From the NCBI GenBank assembly GCA_012295275.1, contig CM022678.1:3785718-3849717 (forward strand): a stretch of 64,000 nucleotides of DNA. Reading direction: 5' to 3'. The translations under genes and the position numbers were made by a program. Below, piece by piece: positions 1 through 12,212 of this stretch; position 1 is the first letter of the stretch, and every line of letters begins with the position of its first letter. The notes under the pieces were generated by a model. It had not been told where the DNA came from. It saw nothing but the letters and a program-made list of their open reading frames with translations, and did not search any database. The DNA comes from Chrysomallon squamiferum (Eukaryota; Mollusca; Gastropoda; Neomphalida; Peltospiridae).

Positions 1-285
1 GGAAATAGAAACACGAACGAATCATCTGTGGAAGTAAGAACTATCACCGGTGTACCTAACGACGACACAGAAACTGATGGCGCAGTCGGGGGCATACGTA
101 ACGATGATGACGTCATATCGGGCGTGCGCAGTACGATAATAGACGCTGTTCTAGAGTTTGGATGCAGCATAGAAAGTGTAAGGAAGGCAATTCAGCTAGA
201 GAGACAGAGAAACGGGAAGGATTTTCCTGATGCACAATCACTGTTTGCAGCAATACTGGAAACTGAAGAATCAGATAATTGTTGA
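1..285 (+). CDS. IAP-a: 3' end of a BIR-family inhibitor of apoptosis (partial at window edge)
   Basis: The open frame runs in from the window edge (frame 1, GGA AAT AGA...) and stops at 283-285. It is almost identical to the last part of the complete IAP at 11184-12212: an acidic Asn/Asp-rich linker, then a UBA-like helical segment (IDAVLEFGCSIESVRKAIQL) and the ending ESDNC. The BIR domains must lie upstream of the window. As in the other three copies, translation stops right after the UBA and no RING follows. UBA domains of IAPs bind ubiquitin chains (family knowledge). The shared 3' flank with IAP-b shows that it belongs to a tandemly duplicated IAP-TRIM block. An internal GTG at 28 is not a plausible start. 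Confidence 0.85.
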   Translation, partial: GNRNTNESSVEVRTITGVPNDDTETDGAVGGIRNDDDVISGVRSTIIDAVLEFGCSIESVRKAIQLERQRNGKDFPDAQSLFAAILETEESDNC

Positions 286-2058
286 TATAATATATACACA
301 TAAACGCAATTTTCTCTTGGATATAGAAAACTTATACTGAAGTTGATGCTTTTGCATTAATGGCCATTGACATCAAGATTTGCATAATGATTTTTGGAAA
401 TCGGTGGCAAAATCACATGTTATATACATACTGAACCGTAAGGTGATATCTCTCGATCTGGATGTCGTCTTGCAATAAAGACATTAGTTTTCATCGACAG
501 AAACTATACAATACAAAAGAGCCCTACCCATCCTACAAAGATTGTGTCGTATCTTGTCTAGGGAAACTACCATAACTGTAATCATAATTCTAACTCTTGT
601 GAGGCCGTGACTGTTATGATGTTCTCATAAAGGAAACTAGGTGCCCACCAGTGTGGTGTCCCAAGACTTAAATGGGAACTTCTCCTACAACATTTGTCTT
701 GGCCAGAATGCAGACGACATTAATTAAAAGGTAAATTGTTTAAAAGGACTTCGTTCTCTATGAAACACTGTCAGAACTGGGAATATAAGTGAAAACAGTA
801 AGTTATTAAAATACTTTTAAAATTCTTAACAAAATAGAAGTGCCCAAATTACTATGCCTCGAAGGGCTCTTCGGAAAAAAAGATTGGCGTCTCTGGCTTC
901 AGCAACCTACAAGTTTGAAGTTGTTAAAAATGTAAATAACAATTATAAGAAAGATATTGCACTATTGTGTTGTATATAGATTTTTGAAATATTTTGTGAT
1001 AGCATTTCTTTTTCTTTTATGAGACATTTTAAAAGCATCTGTGATAATTATATATATTTTTCTTTTATGACAAATTTTAAATTGATCTGTGATAACTGTA
1101 TTATTTTTCTTTTATGAGAAATTATAAATTTATCTGTGATAATTGTTTTTATTTTTCTTTTATGATATATTTTAAAAATATCTTTGATAATTATATTTAT
1201 TTTCCTTTTATGAGAAATTTTAAAAGTATCTGTGATAATTTTATTTAGTTTTCTTTTATGTGAAATTTTAAATGTATCTATGATCAATATATTTGTTCTG
1301 TCATATTCTCTCTGTTTTGTATGAGAAATTTTAAAGCATTTGTGATAAATATATTTCTTTTGTGATAATATATTTCTTCTGTGATAATTATATTTCTGTT
1401 TTTATGAGAAATTTTAAAGAATCTGTGATAATTGTATTTATTTTTCCTTTATGAGAAAATTTAAAAATATCTGTGATAAATATATTTAGGTTCAATATAT
1501 TGTGTGTATGTGATTTAGATTTGATCCACATTTGAGTTAGAATGTTTTAAGAAACTACTGCATTTTATAAGAATTTTTAAAATATCTGTGATAATTATAT
1601 TTATTATTCAATATAGTATGTGTGTGTCATTTAGATTTCACCCATATTTGATTTTAATGTTTCTTAAAAATAGTTCACCTTATAATTATATTAAAAGTAA
1701 CTGTGAAAACATTCAGTGTTTCCTTGAGGTTTGTTAAATAGATAAACTATATATATATATATATTGTTCTGCATCTACGAGTAAGAAATATGACCAGTTC
1801 TAGGTTGTAAATTGTGTGAATAAGTGGGCTGAAGGCAAATGAGTGCTGTCATTTGAAAGTAATATTGAATCTGGTACCCATATTGTTTACTCAAAAAGAT
1901 TACAGATACCTTTGAAGATCTTGATTATTTACCTGGAAAAATGAGCATAAAACGTAAGGACGATAATCATTTAGTGTATGCAGTGCATCTGAAATTTATC
2001 ACAAAATGATTCAGTCATTGTTCGAACACAAAGATGGAGTTCATAGAGCTATATATGA

Positions 2059-2098
<40 letters not shown>

Positions 2099-3239
2099 GC
2101 TATAGCTATAGTTTTAAAAGGTTGTTGTTCAAGAGGTATTTATAATCCGCTAACGTTATGTTTTTGAGATAACTTACAGATAAAAAAACAAAACACATGA
2201 AATGCATATAAAATAAACATCTGACTACGTGAAAACGTGACCATGGGTATAATTAACGTGTCACTGATACCTGTGTACAAAGGTCAAGGAGATACAACAA
2301 TTGGTTTATTTATAAAATAATTCGAAGCTTTAGCATTGAAATTGACTTACAAACACTCATAGCTCTTGCCACTTGTGGTTGTGATATTCCCGTTTGGTGA
2401 CACCCAGGTGAATAAACTACAACAAACATCATCGCCGAAGGTAAACACGCATGTGATTTTTGTTCGAAAGATCAGGTAATAAATAACTTTTCTTTCGTTT
2501 CGTAGAGCAGTAATAAACAGACGTAATTTGGAGCAATTTTATAAAATAGATTTAGAAGCAAATTGATGAATAAGAAGAAAATAGTGATGATAGAAGAAAA
2601 AGGTAAATAATAATAATAATAATAATAATAATAAAGATAAGAATAAATATAAACAAATACAACAGTGAAGTAAATAAACTGAAAAACAATTATTTGTAAT
2701 TTGCTATAATTTGTTGAAACATTTTAAAGATTGATTGCTTACTTCATTTTGTCAAACTGTCATTGATGTTGTAGCTGTTGTTGCTGTTTTATTTCTTCTT
2801 CTTTATCGTCTTGTTCTTACTACTACTACTACTATTTGTATTATTCATTGAATAATAAGTACTATTATTTTCCTTATTATAATTGCTCTTTGTTTTTAAG
2901 TAGTATTATTGCTATTATTTTCTCTCTTTTTATGTGATGTCTTCTATTCAGTAATCTGCGATTGATAATGAACGTTAGAAGATGTTGAAAATGTTAATGA
3001 GATTTCAGACATTCATTAACACATTTCTTTTGTTTCTTTTTGTTTTCTTTTTTTTTTTCAGTTTAGCTGTATGTTGTTTGTTTCTTTTAAATATTGCTTT
3101 AAATTTATGTGTAATTATCTTCGTTTTTCAGTTGATTATCTATTGCATTTTATTTCACGGTAAGAAGAAGGTGTTTCTCAGCTCCAAAGTGAACGTTTTT
3201 ATCAACTTCTTGAATTAGACAGAACACACAGATACAGCT
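286..3239. other. IAP-a to TRIM-a intergenic region (block A)
   Basis: No convincing gene. The stretch is collinear with 12213-14542; for example, the GAGGCCGTGACT and GGTGCCCACCAGTGT segments near 600-660 recur near 12380-12435, and the segment before the TRIM start recurs at 14300-14540. It holds the 60-bp minisatellite (listed separately), a TA run near 1750, ATT repeats at 2059-2096 and an AAT run near 2610. A splice-acceptor-like tract lies close to the TRIM-a start, so a non-coding leader exon is possible but unproved. Confidence 0.6.
1000..1620. repeat. AT-rich minisatellite, unit about 60 bp (copy in block A)
   Basis: About ten imperfect units built on TTTCTTTTATGAGAAATTTT followed by AAAAGTATCTGTGATAATTA and a T-rich spacer. 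Units vary in length and several have lost part of the spacer. The same family forms a shorter array at about 12660-13020, in the equivalent position between IAP-b and TRIM-b, so the array predates the block duplication and has since changed copy number. It is translated in one antisense frame as a repeated SHKRK-type peptide, which I regard as meaningless. Confidence 0.8.
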
Positions 3240-4160
3240 ATGAACAGTCAATCTGTGATGGCTGAAAGGTCTGCTGTTTCTCATATTAATATTAAACCGG
3301 AACACGTGACTTGTGAGATATGTTTGAAGTGTTTCGATGACAACGAAAAGTTACCCAGAACACTTCCCTGTCACCATTCCTTCTGCACACAGTGTCTGAC
3401 CTCTGTCTGGGGCAGATCGACAGACGGAGTGACCTGTCCGAAATGTCAGGTTTTTTGTCGTGTGAAAGGATCAGTCGACTCAAGTATTGCAGTGAGTGGT
3501 ATGCTGAAAGGCATGACAGAGTACTTGCTACTGAAGAACAAGCCTGAACAAATCAGATGTCACGAATGTCCTGATAACCAGAACGCAGCAGTTCGCTGTG
3601 TCAACTGTCGAGAGTTTATGTGTTCATTCTGTGCCAAATATCACAAGAAATTTGCAGGCACAAAACAACACAAAACAGTTTCTCTCTCAGAGCTGGTAGA
3701 AATGCCAGCAGAAGAATTTTTCCATGAAAAAGAATCGTGTGAGATCCACCCTCACATGACGATTGACTTGTTCTGTGAAACATGTACAAAAGCAGTGTGT
3801 TCGTCGTGCACTCTAATTCACCATAAAGACCACAACATAGACGACCTCAACAGTGTCTACATAAAGAAACAAGAACTTATTTCAACTGCTTTGAGCAGTT
3901 TACAGAAATCAACGAAACAGAACGAAGGATATCGAGCAACTCTGAAATCAGACAACACTAAACTAGGAGAGATTGAGGTATCGGTGGAAAAATGTGTGAC
4001 ACAAATAAAAAAAGTGTCAGAAGATCAGAAAGAGGAAGTCAGAGCCAATGTAGCGAAACAAAAAGCAGTGACTGATGAAAAGTTAAAGATGATTGGTCAG
4101 CTTGAGTTTGTCAGAGCAGATCACGTGACTCTCTGTCAGCAGACAATGCAATTCGCATGA
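3240..4160 (+). CDS. TRIM-a: RING / two B-boxes / coiled coil, truncated by a nonsense codon
   Basis: The first exon of a tripartite-motif protein, a likely cytoplasmic E3 ubiquitin ligase by family. A C3HC4 RING lies at residues 25-69 (CEIC, PCHHSFCTQC, CPKC). It is followed by a first B-box (about 108-150, CHEC...CVNC...CSFC), a second B-box (about 165-205, CEIH...CETC...CSSC...HHKDH) and a coiled coil (about 210-300). The start at 3240 matches ATG; a second ATG at 3258 is the one aligned with TRIM-b. The frame ends at TGA 4158-4160, where TRIM-b has CGA (context CAATTCGCA-CGA-CAG). This is a CpG-type C-to-T nonsense change. The same frame then stays open to a good splice donor at 4339. A 7-residue segment of the coiled coil present in TRIM-b and TRIM-c (around DEILKTR) is deleted here. 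Confidence 0.85.
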   Translation: MNSQSVMAERSAVSHINIKPEHVTCEICLKCFDDNEKLPRTLPCHHSFCTQCLTSVWGRSTDGVTCPKCQVFCRVKGSVDSSIAVSGMLKGMTEYLLLKNKPEQIRCHECPDNQNAAVRCVNCREFMCSFCAKYHKKFAGTKQHKTVSLSELVEMPAEEFFHEKESCEIHPHMTIDLFCETCTKAVCSSCTLIHHKDHNIDDLNSVYIKKQELISTALSSLQKSTKQNEGYRATLKSDNTKLGEIEVSVEKCVTQIKKVSEDQKEEVRANVAKQKAVTDEKLKMIGQLEFVRADHVTLCQQTMQFA

Positions 4161-4644
4161 CAGACTGAGTTTATTAATATGTCTGAAGATCTTGAAAGTA
4201 AAACAAAGTCATTGTTAAAAAATACACATATAGTTGATATTCCATTAGAAGAAATTCCCCGGGATGACATATTTTTTATATTAGAGAAGCTGTTTGCAGA
4301 AAGACCTGAAGGAAAATTGTTTATCGTCGAAGAGTCAGGTATGTTTGTGCAAAATATGATAAGCAGTAAAATAACAGTTTTTCCGTGATTCTATTTTGCA
4401 GTGTGCAAGTTTGTGTTTGTGTTTGTATGTGTGTGTGTGTGCTGCTATGATTCAAGTGTTTTCGTTATTTATATAACTGTCTATATGTGCTATAACAGGT
4501 TATATTTTCTAAAGTAAATATTTATCATGATTATTAAACATGTTGTGTGTTGACTATTTGCTTATATACTTGTAGTATCAGACGATACGAAGACGAGAAT
4601 GATTCTAATTCAAACTGAACAAGGACGGTTTTCCAAAGTTTTGT
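4161..4644 (+). pseudogene. TRIM-a: rest of exon 1 and 69-nt linker exon, downstream of the stop
   Basis: After the TGA at 4158-4160 the same frame continues through MSEDLES... to the donor AG|GTATGT at 4339, so the exon ends at 4338. The linker exon is 4576-4644: acceptor TACTTGTAG|TATCAGAC, donor TTGT|GTACGT, 69 nt, phase 1 in and out. It joins the SPRY exon at 5079 in phase 1. Apart from the single nonsense codon, the whole three-exon TRIM-a frame is therefore intact, which points to recent inactivation, readthrough or polymorphism. Confidence 0.7.
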
Positions 4645-5078
4645 GTACGTAACTTGTAATAATAATAATAATAATAATAACAAATTAATAATAATAATGA
4701 CTTCTAATCTAAACATTCAGTAAGATAGCACAGTGGTGTTACATTCAGAGATACTCGCAGACTTATAGATGTATATTCACATTTTATTTTATTTTAATTT
4801 TTTTTGTTTATATTTTCTTTAAACTGAATATGTTTCAATAAATATATGCGTAAATACAGAAATATACATACATATATGCAGAACTATTATCATTAATGCA
4901 AACATTGCTTGGTTACTTATTTACTTACTGAATCTGTTATTTACTTATTTACTTACTTACTTATTGACTGACAGTTTTTTTTTTCTTGTTTGGTGTTTTA
5001 CTTACTTGTGTCATTTCATTTCGTTTGATTTTATTTCATTTTATTTAAATTAAACTAAATTAAATACATTTTTTGCAG

Positions 5079-5701
5079 TACCTACTCTAACAGTGGAAAA
5101 ATCGAGTTGTTTCAGTCATATAATATTCAAGTCTCCCGTTTGGCATAGCACAAATTCTCTGAGTACCGTCACACCAACATACTACGAGACAGAGTGTGTG
5201 GTAACAGAACGTCAGACAGGGTGTACGATGACACAACAACAAAGAAGAGAGCGTTGTAAAGTAGCAGATCTTGGTCTGTGGCCTAACTACCATTCTGATG
5301 ATGCTAGGCATGTTAGTGAATGTGAACTAGCAACATATGCCGAAGTGTTCCTAAACACTGATAACAGTTTTTACTTAAGTATTTATTCTCCAACAAAGGC
5401 TGTGTTTAGGAGTCCTATGACTGGACACACACACAACTCTGCAATAACACTAACTCTGGGCTTGTTTGTAAACACTACATATAACAGTTTACACATCATT
5501 GACGTTAAACAGAAGAAAGTGTTTCACTCAATCCGCGATCTTGATCTGTCAAAACCGATGTTGCCAGTGTTTGAGGTGAGGAATTCTGACTGTTTGAATA
5601 TCGACGTAAAGATGATTCCTGGTGATAACATTTCACTGAACACCGACGGTCTGACATTGATGTCCAATTTATTGACTGGAAAACAGAAGAAAAAAAATTA
5701 A
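5079..5701 (+). CDS. TRIM-a: SPRY/B30.2-like C-terminal exon
   Basis: The exon opens at the acceptor TTTTTTGCAG|TACCTAC and is open in phase 1 to the stop at 5699-5701. The core pattern fits a B30.2/SPRY fold: TPTYYETE (compare the family's YWEVEV), then a Leu-Gly-Leu strand, NTDNSFYLSIYS, ALTLG-like strands, LHIIDVKQKKVFHSIRDLDL and KPMLPVFEV. The last part corresponds to the usual LSFYD...F..PLYPFF strand pair. SPRY domains recognise targets in TRIM proteins (family knowledge). The exon is conserved in TRIM-b and TRIM-c. Assignment to SPRY is by pattern only. It lies downstream of the nonsense codon of TRIM-a, so it is translated only by readthrough or from another start. Confidence 0.65.
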
Positions 5702-7016
5702 TAGTTGAAAAAGCAGCTATCTCCCTCTTTTGAAGTTGTCATGTCTGTTTGTATTTATCTTTATTGACAGTCACATACTGTTTATATTTAGTCACTCAGT
5801 AAACATCGTCAGTTTTACTGGACTGAGTATTAGTTATTTGGATAAAACAAAAACAAAAACATCCTATGTTCATCCTATTGAAAACAATTCATTTTATATT
5901 TTATTAAAACACTGATGTCATTTTAAATAGCTGTTATATATATATATATATATATATTGATTCTTTATTGATCTCTAATTAAAATACTGTAACGATATAA
6001 AGTTTGTTTGATGTGTGTAATGAAAGAACATGTCCTTGTTCATCCATTGTTTACTATAATGTTTTGAAAACTAAGATAAAAAAGAAATTATGGAAGAATA
6101 AAATTATGTAAATGATAAAGAAATGGATCATATGATTTTAAAAATATAAAATTCTTTTAAAATTCGTAAATCTGTAGTTAAAAATAATAAAATAAAATAA
6201 AATAAAAATAAATAAATAAAAATTGATGTCGATATAAATCTGTACATAACTTTGATTGCACCTAATTAGTGAAATTCATTACATTTTGTTTGTAATTCTT
6301 TATAATAAAAATAAATTATTATTAACCAAAATATGAGACTGTTTTTATTATTACTGTTTATGATTAATCTTTCATCATCTTTTCATCTTCGTCTTCTTCT
6401 ATTGTTGCCGCTTCTACTGCAGTCCGAATAGATATGTAAAAATATTTTCTTTCTGTGTTTTTTCCTTTACATACACAGTTGTTGACCTGCGGATCAGTAA
6501 AATATTACTGAAATAACTGGTCATATTTAGAGAAGCGACTGAGGTGAACATGCTGCCAAAACATATTCAGTTGACTGAATAAAAAGCTTTATTATACACT
6601 TATTAAATAATTGGGGTCACATCTTTCCATCCCTCCCCCACCCTGAATGAGATTTATTATTTCAGTCATTGAACCAGGACTGATACATCGAAGTATATAT
6701 TTAACAAAAACAAACAAATTAAGGCAAAAATTCGCAAGTTTTATTTCATCAATTTGTTTTAAGGATATCACAAAATGGAGGTGACGGTGAACGAATTGGT
6801 GCTACGATGAGGCAGTTTATTGTTTCAGTCATTGAACCACAGTGATATATCCAAGTTCGTAAATGTATATTTTTAAATTTGTTTTTAGGATCTTATAAAA
6901 TGGGGTGAAGGTTGTTTCGTTTTGATATCAAATTGTTGAAATTTTCTTGTACTCTGAGCTGAGTGTGGAGATCAGTAACATCTCTTTTCTTTATAAGTGA
7001 CATTCTAACAAATGTT

Positions 7017-7092
<76 letters not shown>

Positions 7093-7389
7093 CGTTGAAA
7101 GTAGTTTCTCTTTATTATTTTTAAAGCAATACAAATTAAATAAACAGGTAATAAACAGGTAACATAAATAATAAACATACACACGAATAATAATAATAAT
7201 AATAAAAATAAATAAAGAAAGAAAAACACTGCAGTTACATATATATATACACACACACATACACACAATTATGATGATGATGATGATAATAATAATAATA
7301 ATAACAATAACACACGTAAATAAATAAATAACACCGGAAAAATAGAAACTTGTGTGATCTTGCTGTTCAGATGTGCTGCTGTATACCTT
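5702..7389. other. 3' flank of TRIM-a with microsatellites
   Basis: No gene seen. The first 650 bases match the flank of TRIM-b (17044-17670) in direct orientation. The stretch 6240-6680 also matches 59580-60100 in inverted orientation; for example, the CAGTCATTGAACCAGGACTGAT motif near 6664 is found as its complement near 59597. Simple repeats: TA at about 5936-5957, GA at 7017-7087, AAT near 7190, ATG/AAT near 7270. Confidence 0.6.
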
Positions 7390-7560
7390 TTATAATATTG
7401 TGCTAGTCAACAAAGTAAAATGTATCGATCTGCGAATCCAAAGTGAGCTAAGACTTTTTATTTTGTATTTGTAGAAGCAGCAGAAAAGGTCGTAGCAAAA
7501 TACTGTGTAAAATGTCTGTGACAAGCTGAAAACAGAAAATGGTAGATTTATCAGAAAGTT
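7390..7560 (+). other. Exon-like conserved segment, copy 1 (unknown product)
   Basis: A segment with an acceptor-like tract (TTTTGTATTTGTAG) followed by a short frame reading AEKVVAKYCVK. The inverted copy near 58900-59000 (minus strand) retains AERMVAKYCVKRLL after a similar tract, and both share CGATCTGC...ATCCAAAGTGAGCTAAGA just upstream. In copy 1 the frame is cut by TGA shortly after. I do not recognise the peptide. It could be a decayed exon or a conserved non-coding element carried with the inverted duplication. Confidence 0.25.
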
Positions 7561-7599
7561 CATAAAAAATATTCTTTCAGTAATAATAGTAATAATAAA

Positions 7600-7600
7600 T

Positions 7601-7673
<73 letters not shown>

Positions 7674-7690
7674 AAGAAGAAGAAGAAAAT
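7600..7690. repeat. AAT / AAG trinucleotide repeat
   Basis: About 13 AAT units followed by about 14 AAG units. The long antisense frame with Ser and Tyr runs over this stretch is only the translation of the repeat. Confidence 0.9.
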
Positions 7691-8493
7691 CCAACTGAAT
7701 AATAACAGTTAAAATATGTCCAAAGTTGAATTAAATTGGTTTTCATTGCCAATAACACAGGATTATTACAGCTTCCTATAAAATTTGCAAATCTGACATC
7801 CATGAGAAGCAGAGGGTCACCAACCAAGCGAGAGAAACTACATTTTTATAAGAGGGAACTGGAGGATGCTGATGTTTCTGCTTTTACCAGCATAAAAATG
7901 TGTCAACACTTGGTGGTGTGAAGGAATGAATGATACTGAGTATTTGGTGCTTGTACACACACACAGACAGACAAATATACAGATGCATAGACATACTTAA
8001 AAAAAAACTGTCACACACACAGATATACAAACATACGCAAGTTCGCTGGTCTGAAGCAATGAATGATGCCGAGTGTTTGGCACTTTTTCAGACATACACA
8101 GACAGACAAATGTATAGACAAATATCCAGACATAGTCATAGACAAATCTACAGACAAGATACAGATTCCTGTCTAATTAATACATAGGTATGAAAAAATA
8201 CACACAGAAACAGAAAGTTACATTATATATGAAAAATATCTAAACAAATAATAATAATAATAATGTTTTTACTCACTCAAACATCCCTGAATCAAAGGTA
8301 ATTTAAAAAACAAAATAAAAACACTTTAAGCTCATAATAAAAAGAGGTTATCAATAGTACAAATTACATTTCAGGATTAGAGCCTTTGAACACAGCCCAA
8401 CCCCCCCCCACTCATGTGTGTCTGTGACTTCACTTAAACATGGAATCTCACTATTGTAACAAGAAATTCATTTTGACAAACAGAAGTTCTATT

Positions 8494-9125
8494 TTAAAGT
8501 ATTTCATGAAAAAAAAAATGATTTAACCTTGTTGACTCTTTTACTTTGTGGCGTAGAGACTTGTCTAGTGCTGCTTGTAAAACAGGATACAATTTCAGAC
8601 AGGTCTCAATACACAGTTTAACTGCCTGGAGAAAATAAAAAAACAAAACTAGAATGATATTAAAACAAAATAAATAAAATATATTTTTTTTAAAGTTTTT
8701 GAAATATTCTCCCATCTAAATAAAAAATAAAAATAAAAGTATCTCCAAGCTGTGTTACTGAAATTTGTTACAAATCATGTTACTGAAGTTTATTATAAAT
8801 TATGTTACTGTTTTTAACACCGAATGTGATGAAGTTAAAACAACCTTGTTTTTATTAAAATTACATTGCTGAGGAGGTTAAAAATCAACCTTGTTAAAAT
8901 TATCTTGCTAAGAAGGTTAAAAAATCAACTTTGTTAAAATTTATATGCCGAGGAGGTTTAAATCAACTTTATTAAAATTACCTTGTGGAGGTTAAAATCA
9001 ACCTTGTTAAAATTACCTTGCTGAGGAGGTTAAAATCTATTTCTCGTCTTGATGCAAGTGCTGAAATCTGGTTTATTTATGACATAAAATCCTACAGTGA
9101 CTGAGCCTCCACTATTTGATTTCAA
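8494..9125 (-). pseudogene. EXOSC6: EXOSC6 (MTR3) relic: last two exons
   Basis: On the minus strand, 9125-9017 matches the penultimate exon of EXOSC6 at 57768-57875 (acceptor TTTAAG|TTGAAATC, donor AGCAAG|GTAATT). It is 109 nt instead of 108, so it is frameshifted around the GLMSSLNQ codons. The last exon begins at 8625 (acceptor TCTCCAG|GCAGTT) and encodes AVKLCIETCLKLYPVLQAAL and DKSLRHKVKEST. The normal stop ATA TAA is lost and the frame reads through to 8494. No earlier EXOSC6 exon is visible between 9126 and 10900. This is the EXOSC6 half of an inverted TRIM/EXOSC6 duplication and cannot make an exosome subunit. Confidence 0.85.
8845..9036 (-). repeat. Exon/5'-splice-site minisatellite in the EXOSC6 relic (about 35-40 bp units)
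   Basis: Read on the minus strand, the junction AACCTCCTCAGCAAG|GTAAT plus TTTAACAAGGTTGATTTT is repeated about five times with variants (CAGCAATGTAATTTT, TAGCAAGATAATTTT, CACAAGGTAATTTT). The unit spans the end of the penultimate EXOSC6 exon and the start of its intron. In the other EXOSC6 copy (57860-57905) there is only one unit and the start of a second. Confidence 0.8.
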
Positions 9126-11183
<2,058 letters not shown>

Positions 11184-12212
11184 ATGACAGAAAGCTGTGA
11201 TATCTCTTCTCCTTCAGTAAACGGCGTCACAGAAGCAGACAAAATAAAACTGCGGTATGCTACGTACAGAGGTTGGAATCGGAAAGAACTTGCTCTCAAG
11301 TTAGCTATATCCGGATTTCAGTATACTGGTAACGGTGACAAAGTGAAATGTGAAACTTGTGGCGTTCAAGTAGACAACTGGTTGCCGTCATACGACGCCA
11401 TTGAAACACATCGCAAACACTCCCCGAACTGCTCTTATATTAATAAGTGGTTTGGCGGGAAAAACCAGACGACAGCTGAAGCTAGTAGAAACGATGTGGA
11501 GACGAAAATTCCTCCGAAATACCCATTATACGAGAGCTACCAAAACAGGCTAGACAGTTACTTTGGGTGGCCGCTGAAAAACGCACACCAAAGTCCCTCG
11601 TCCATGGTGGCAGAGGGTTTTTTCTACTTGGGATCTGCGGACAGAGCAAGATGTTTCCAGTGTGGTATCACTCTACGAGACTGGGACGAAGATGATTTTC
11701 CATTGGACGCCCACGTCACGTGGTCTCCCGACTGCCAGTTTGCTCAGCAGAGACTAGCCATGCGAGAAGTGTCACCTGATTGTGATGAGACAAAAGCAGG
11801 CTACAATAAAATGTCTAACGCAAATGAGGAAAAGAAAAACAAAGGACAGCATTCTGAAAGGAAAAGCGGAAACGCCTTTGAAACAGCAAACACTGAAGCA
11901 GAAGCGACTTTAGATGCGCTTTTTAATGGAGGAAATAGAAACACGAACGAATCGTCTGTGGAAGTAAGAACTATCACCGGTGTACCTAATGACGACACAG
12001 ACACTGAAGGCGCAGTCGGGGGCATACGTAATGATGATGACGTCATGTCGGACGTGCGCAGTACGATGATAGACGCTGTTCTAGAGTTTGGATGCAGTAT
12101 GGAAAGTGTAAGGAAGGCAATTCAGCTAGAGAGACAGAGAAACGGGAGAGATTTTCCTGATGCACAATCACTGTTTGCAGCAATACTAGATATTGAAGAA
12201 TCTAAGTGTTAA
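11184..12212 (+). CDS. IAP-b: BIR-BIR-UBA inhibitor of apoptosis, no RING (complete)
   Basis: A 342-residue protein. BIR1 is about 23-86 with zinc ligands C56, C59, H76, C83 (CETC...H-x6-C). BIR2 is about 118-188 with C157, C160, H177, C184 (CFQC, DAHVTWSPDC) and the GWP and FFYLG hallmarks. A hydrophilic linker with an Asp-rich stretch (200-290) leads to a UBA-like domain at about 292-337. The protein ends ESKC; there is no RING or CARD. In molluscs the usual comparable protein is BIRC7/BIRC2-like with BIR-BIR-UBA-RING, so the ligase domain is absent. The coding part is in one exon. The ATG at 11184 is chosen because IAP-d starts at the equivalent codon; an upstream ATG at 11158 opens only an eight-codon uORF. 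BIR grooves bind caspases or IBM peptides (family knowledge); without a RING this could be a binding-only or dominant regulator (inference). Confidence 0.93.
   Translation: MTESCDISSPSVNGVTEADKIKLRYATYRGWNRKELALKLAISGFQYTGNGDKVKCETCGVQVDNWLPSYDAIETHRKHSPNCSYINKWFGGKNQTTAEASRNDVETKIPPKYPLYESYQNRLDSYFGWPLKNAHQSPSSMVAEGFFYLGSADRARCFQCGITLRDWDEDDFPLDAHVTWSPDCQFAQQRLAMREVSPDCDETKAGYNKMSNANEEKKNKGQHSERKSGNAFETANTEAEATLDALFNGGNRNTNESSVEVRTITGVPNDDTDTEGAVGGIRNDDDVMSDVRSTMIDAVLEFGCSMESVRKAIQLERQRNGRDFPDAQSLFAAILDIEESKC

Noticed and set aside
1048..1287. Antisense frame with repeated SHKRK peptides
   Set aside because: It follows the 60-bp minisatellite exactly; the second array at 12650-12880 gives a similar but broken frame, so no coding constraint is evident.
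2982..3218. Hydrophobic 78-codon frame before TRIM-a
   Set aside because: Low-complexity T-rich sequence; the equivalent stretch in block B has a different reading, so it is not conserved as protein.
7005..7827. Frames rich in Leu-Ser, Ser and Tyr
   Set aside because: Translations of GA, AAG and AAT microsatellites.
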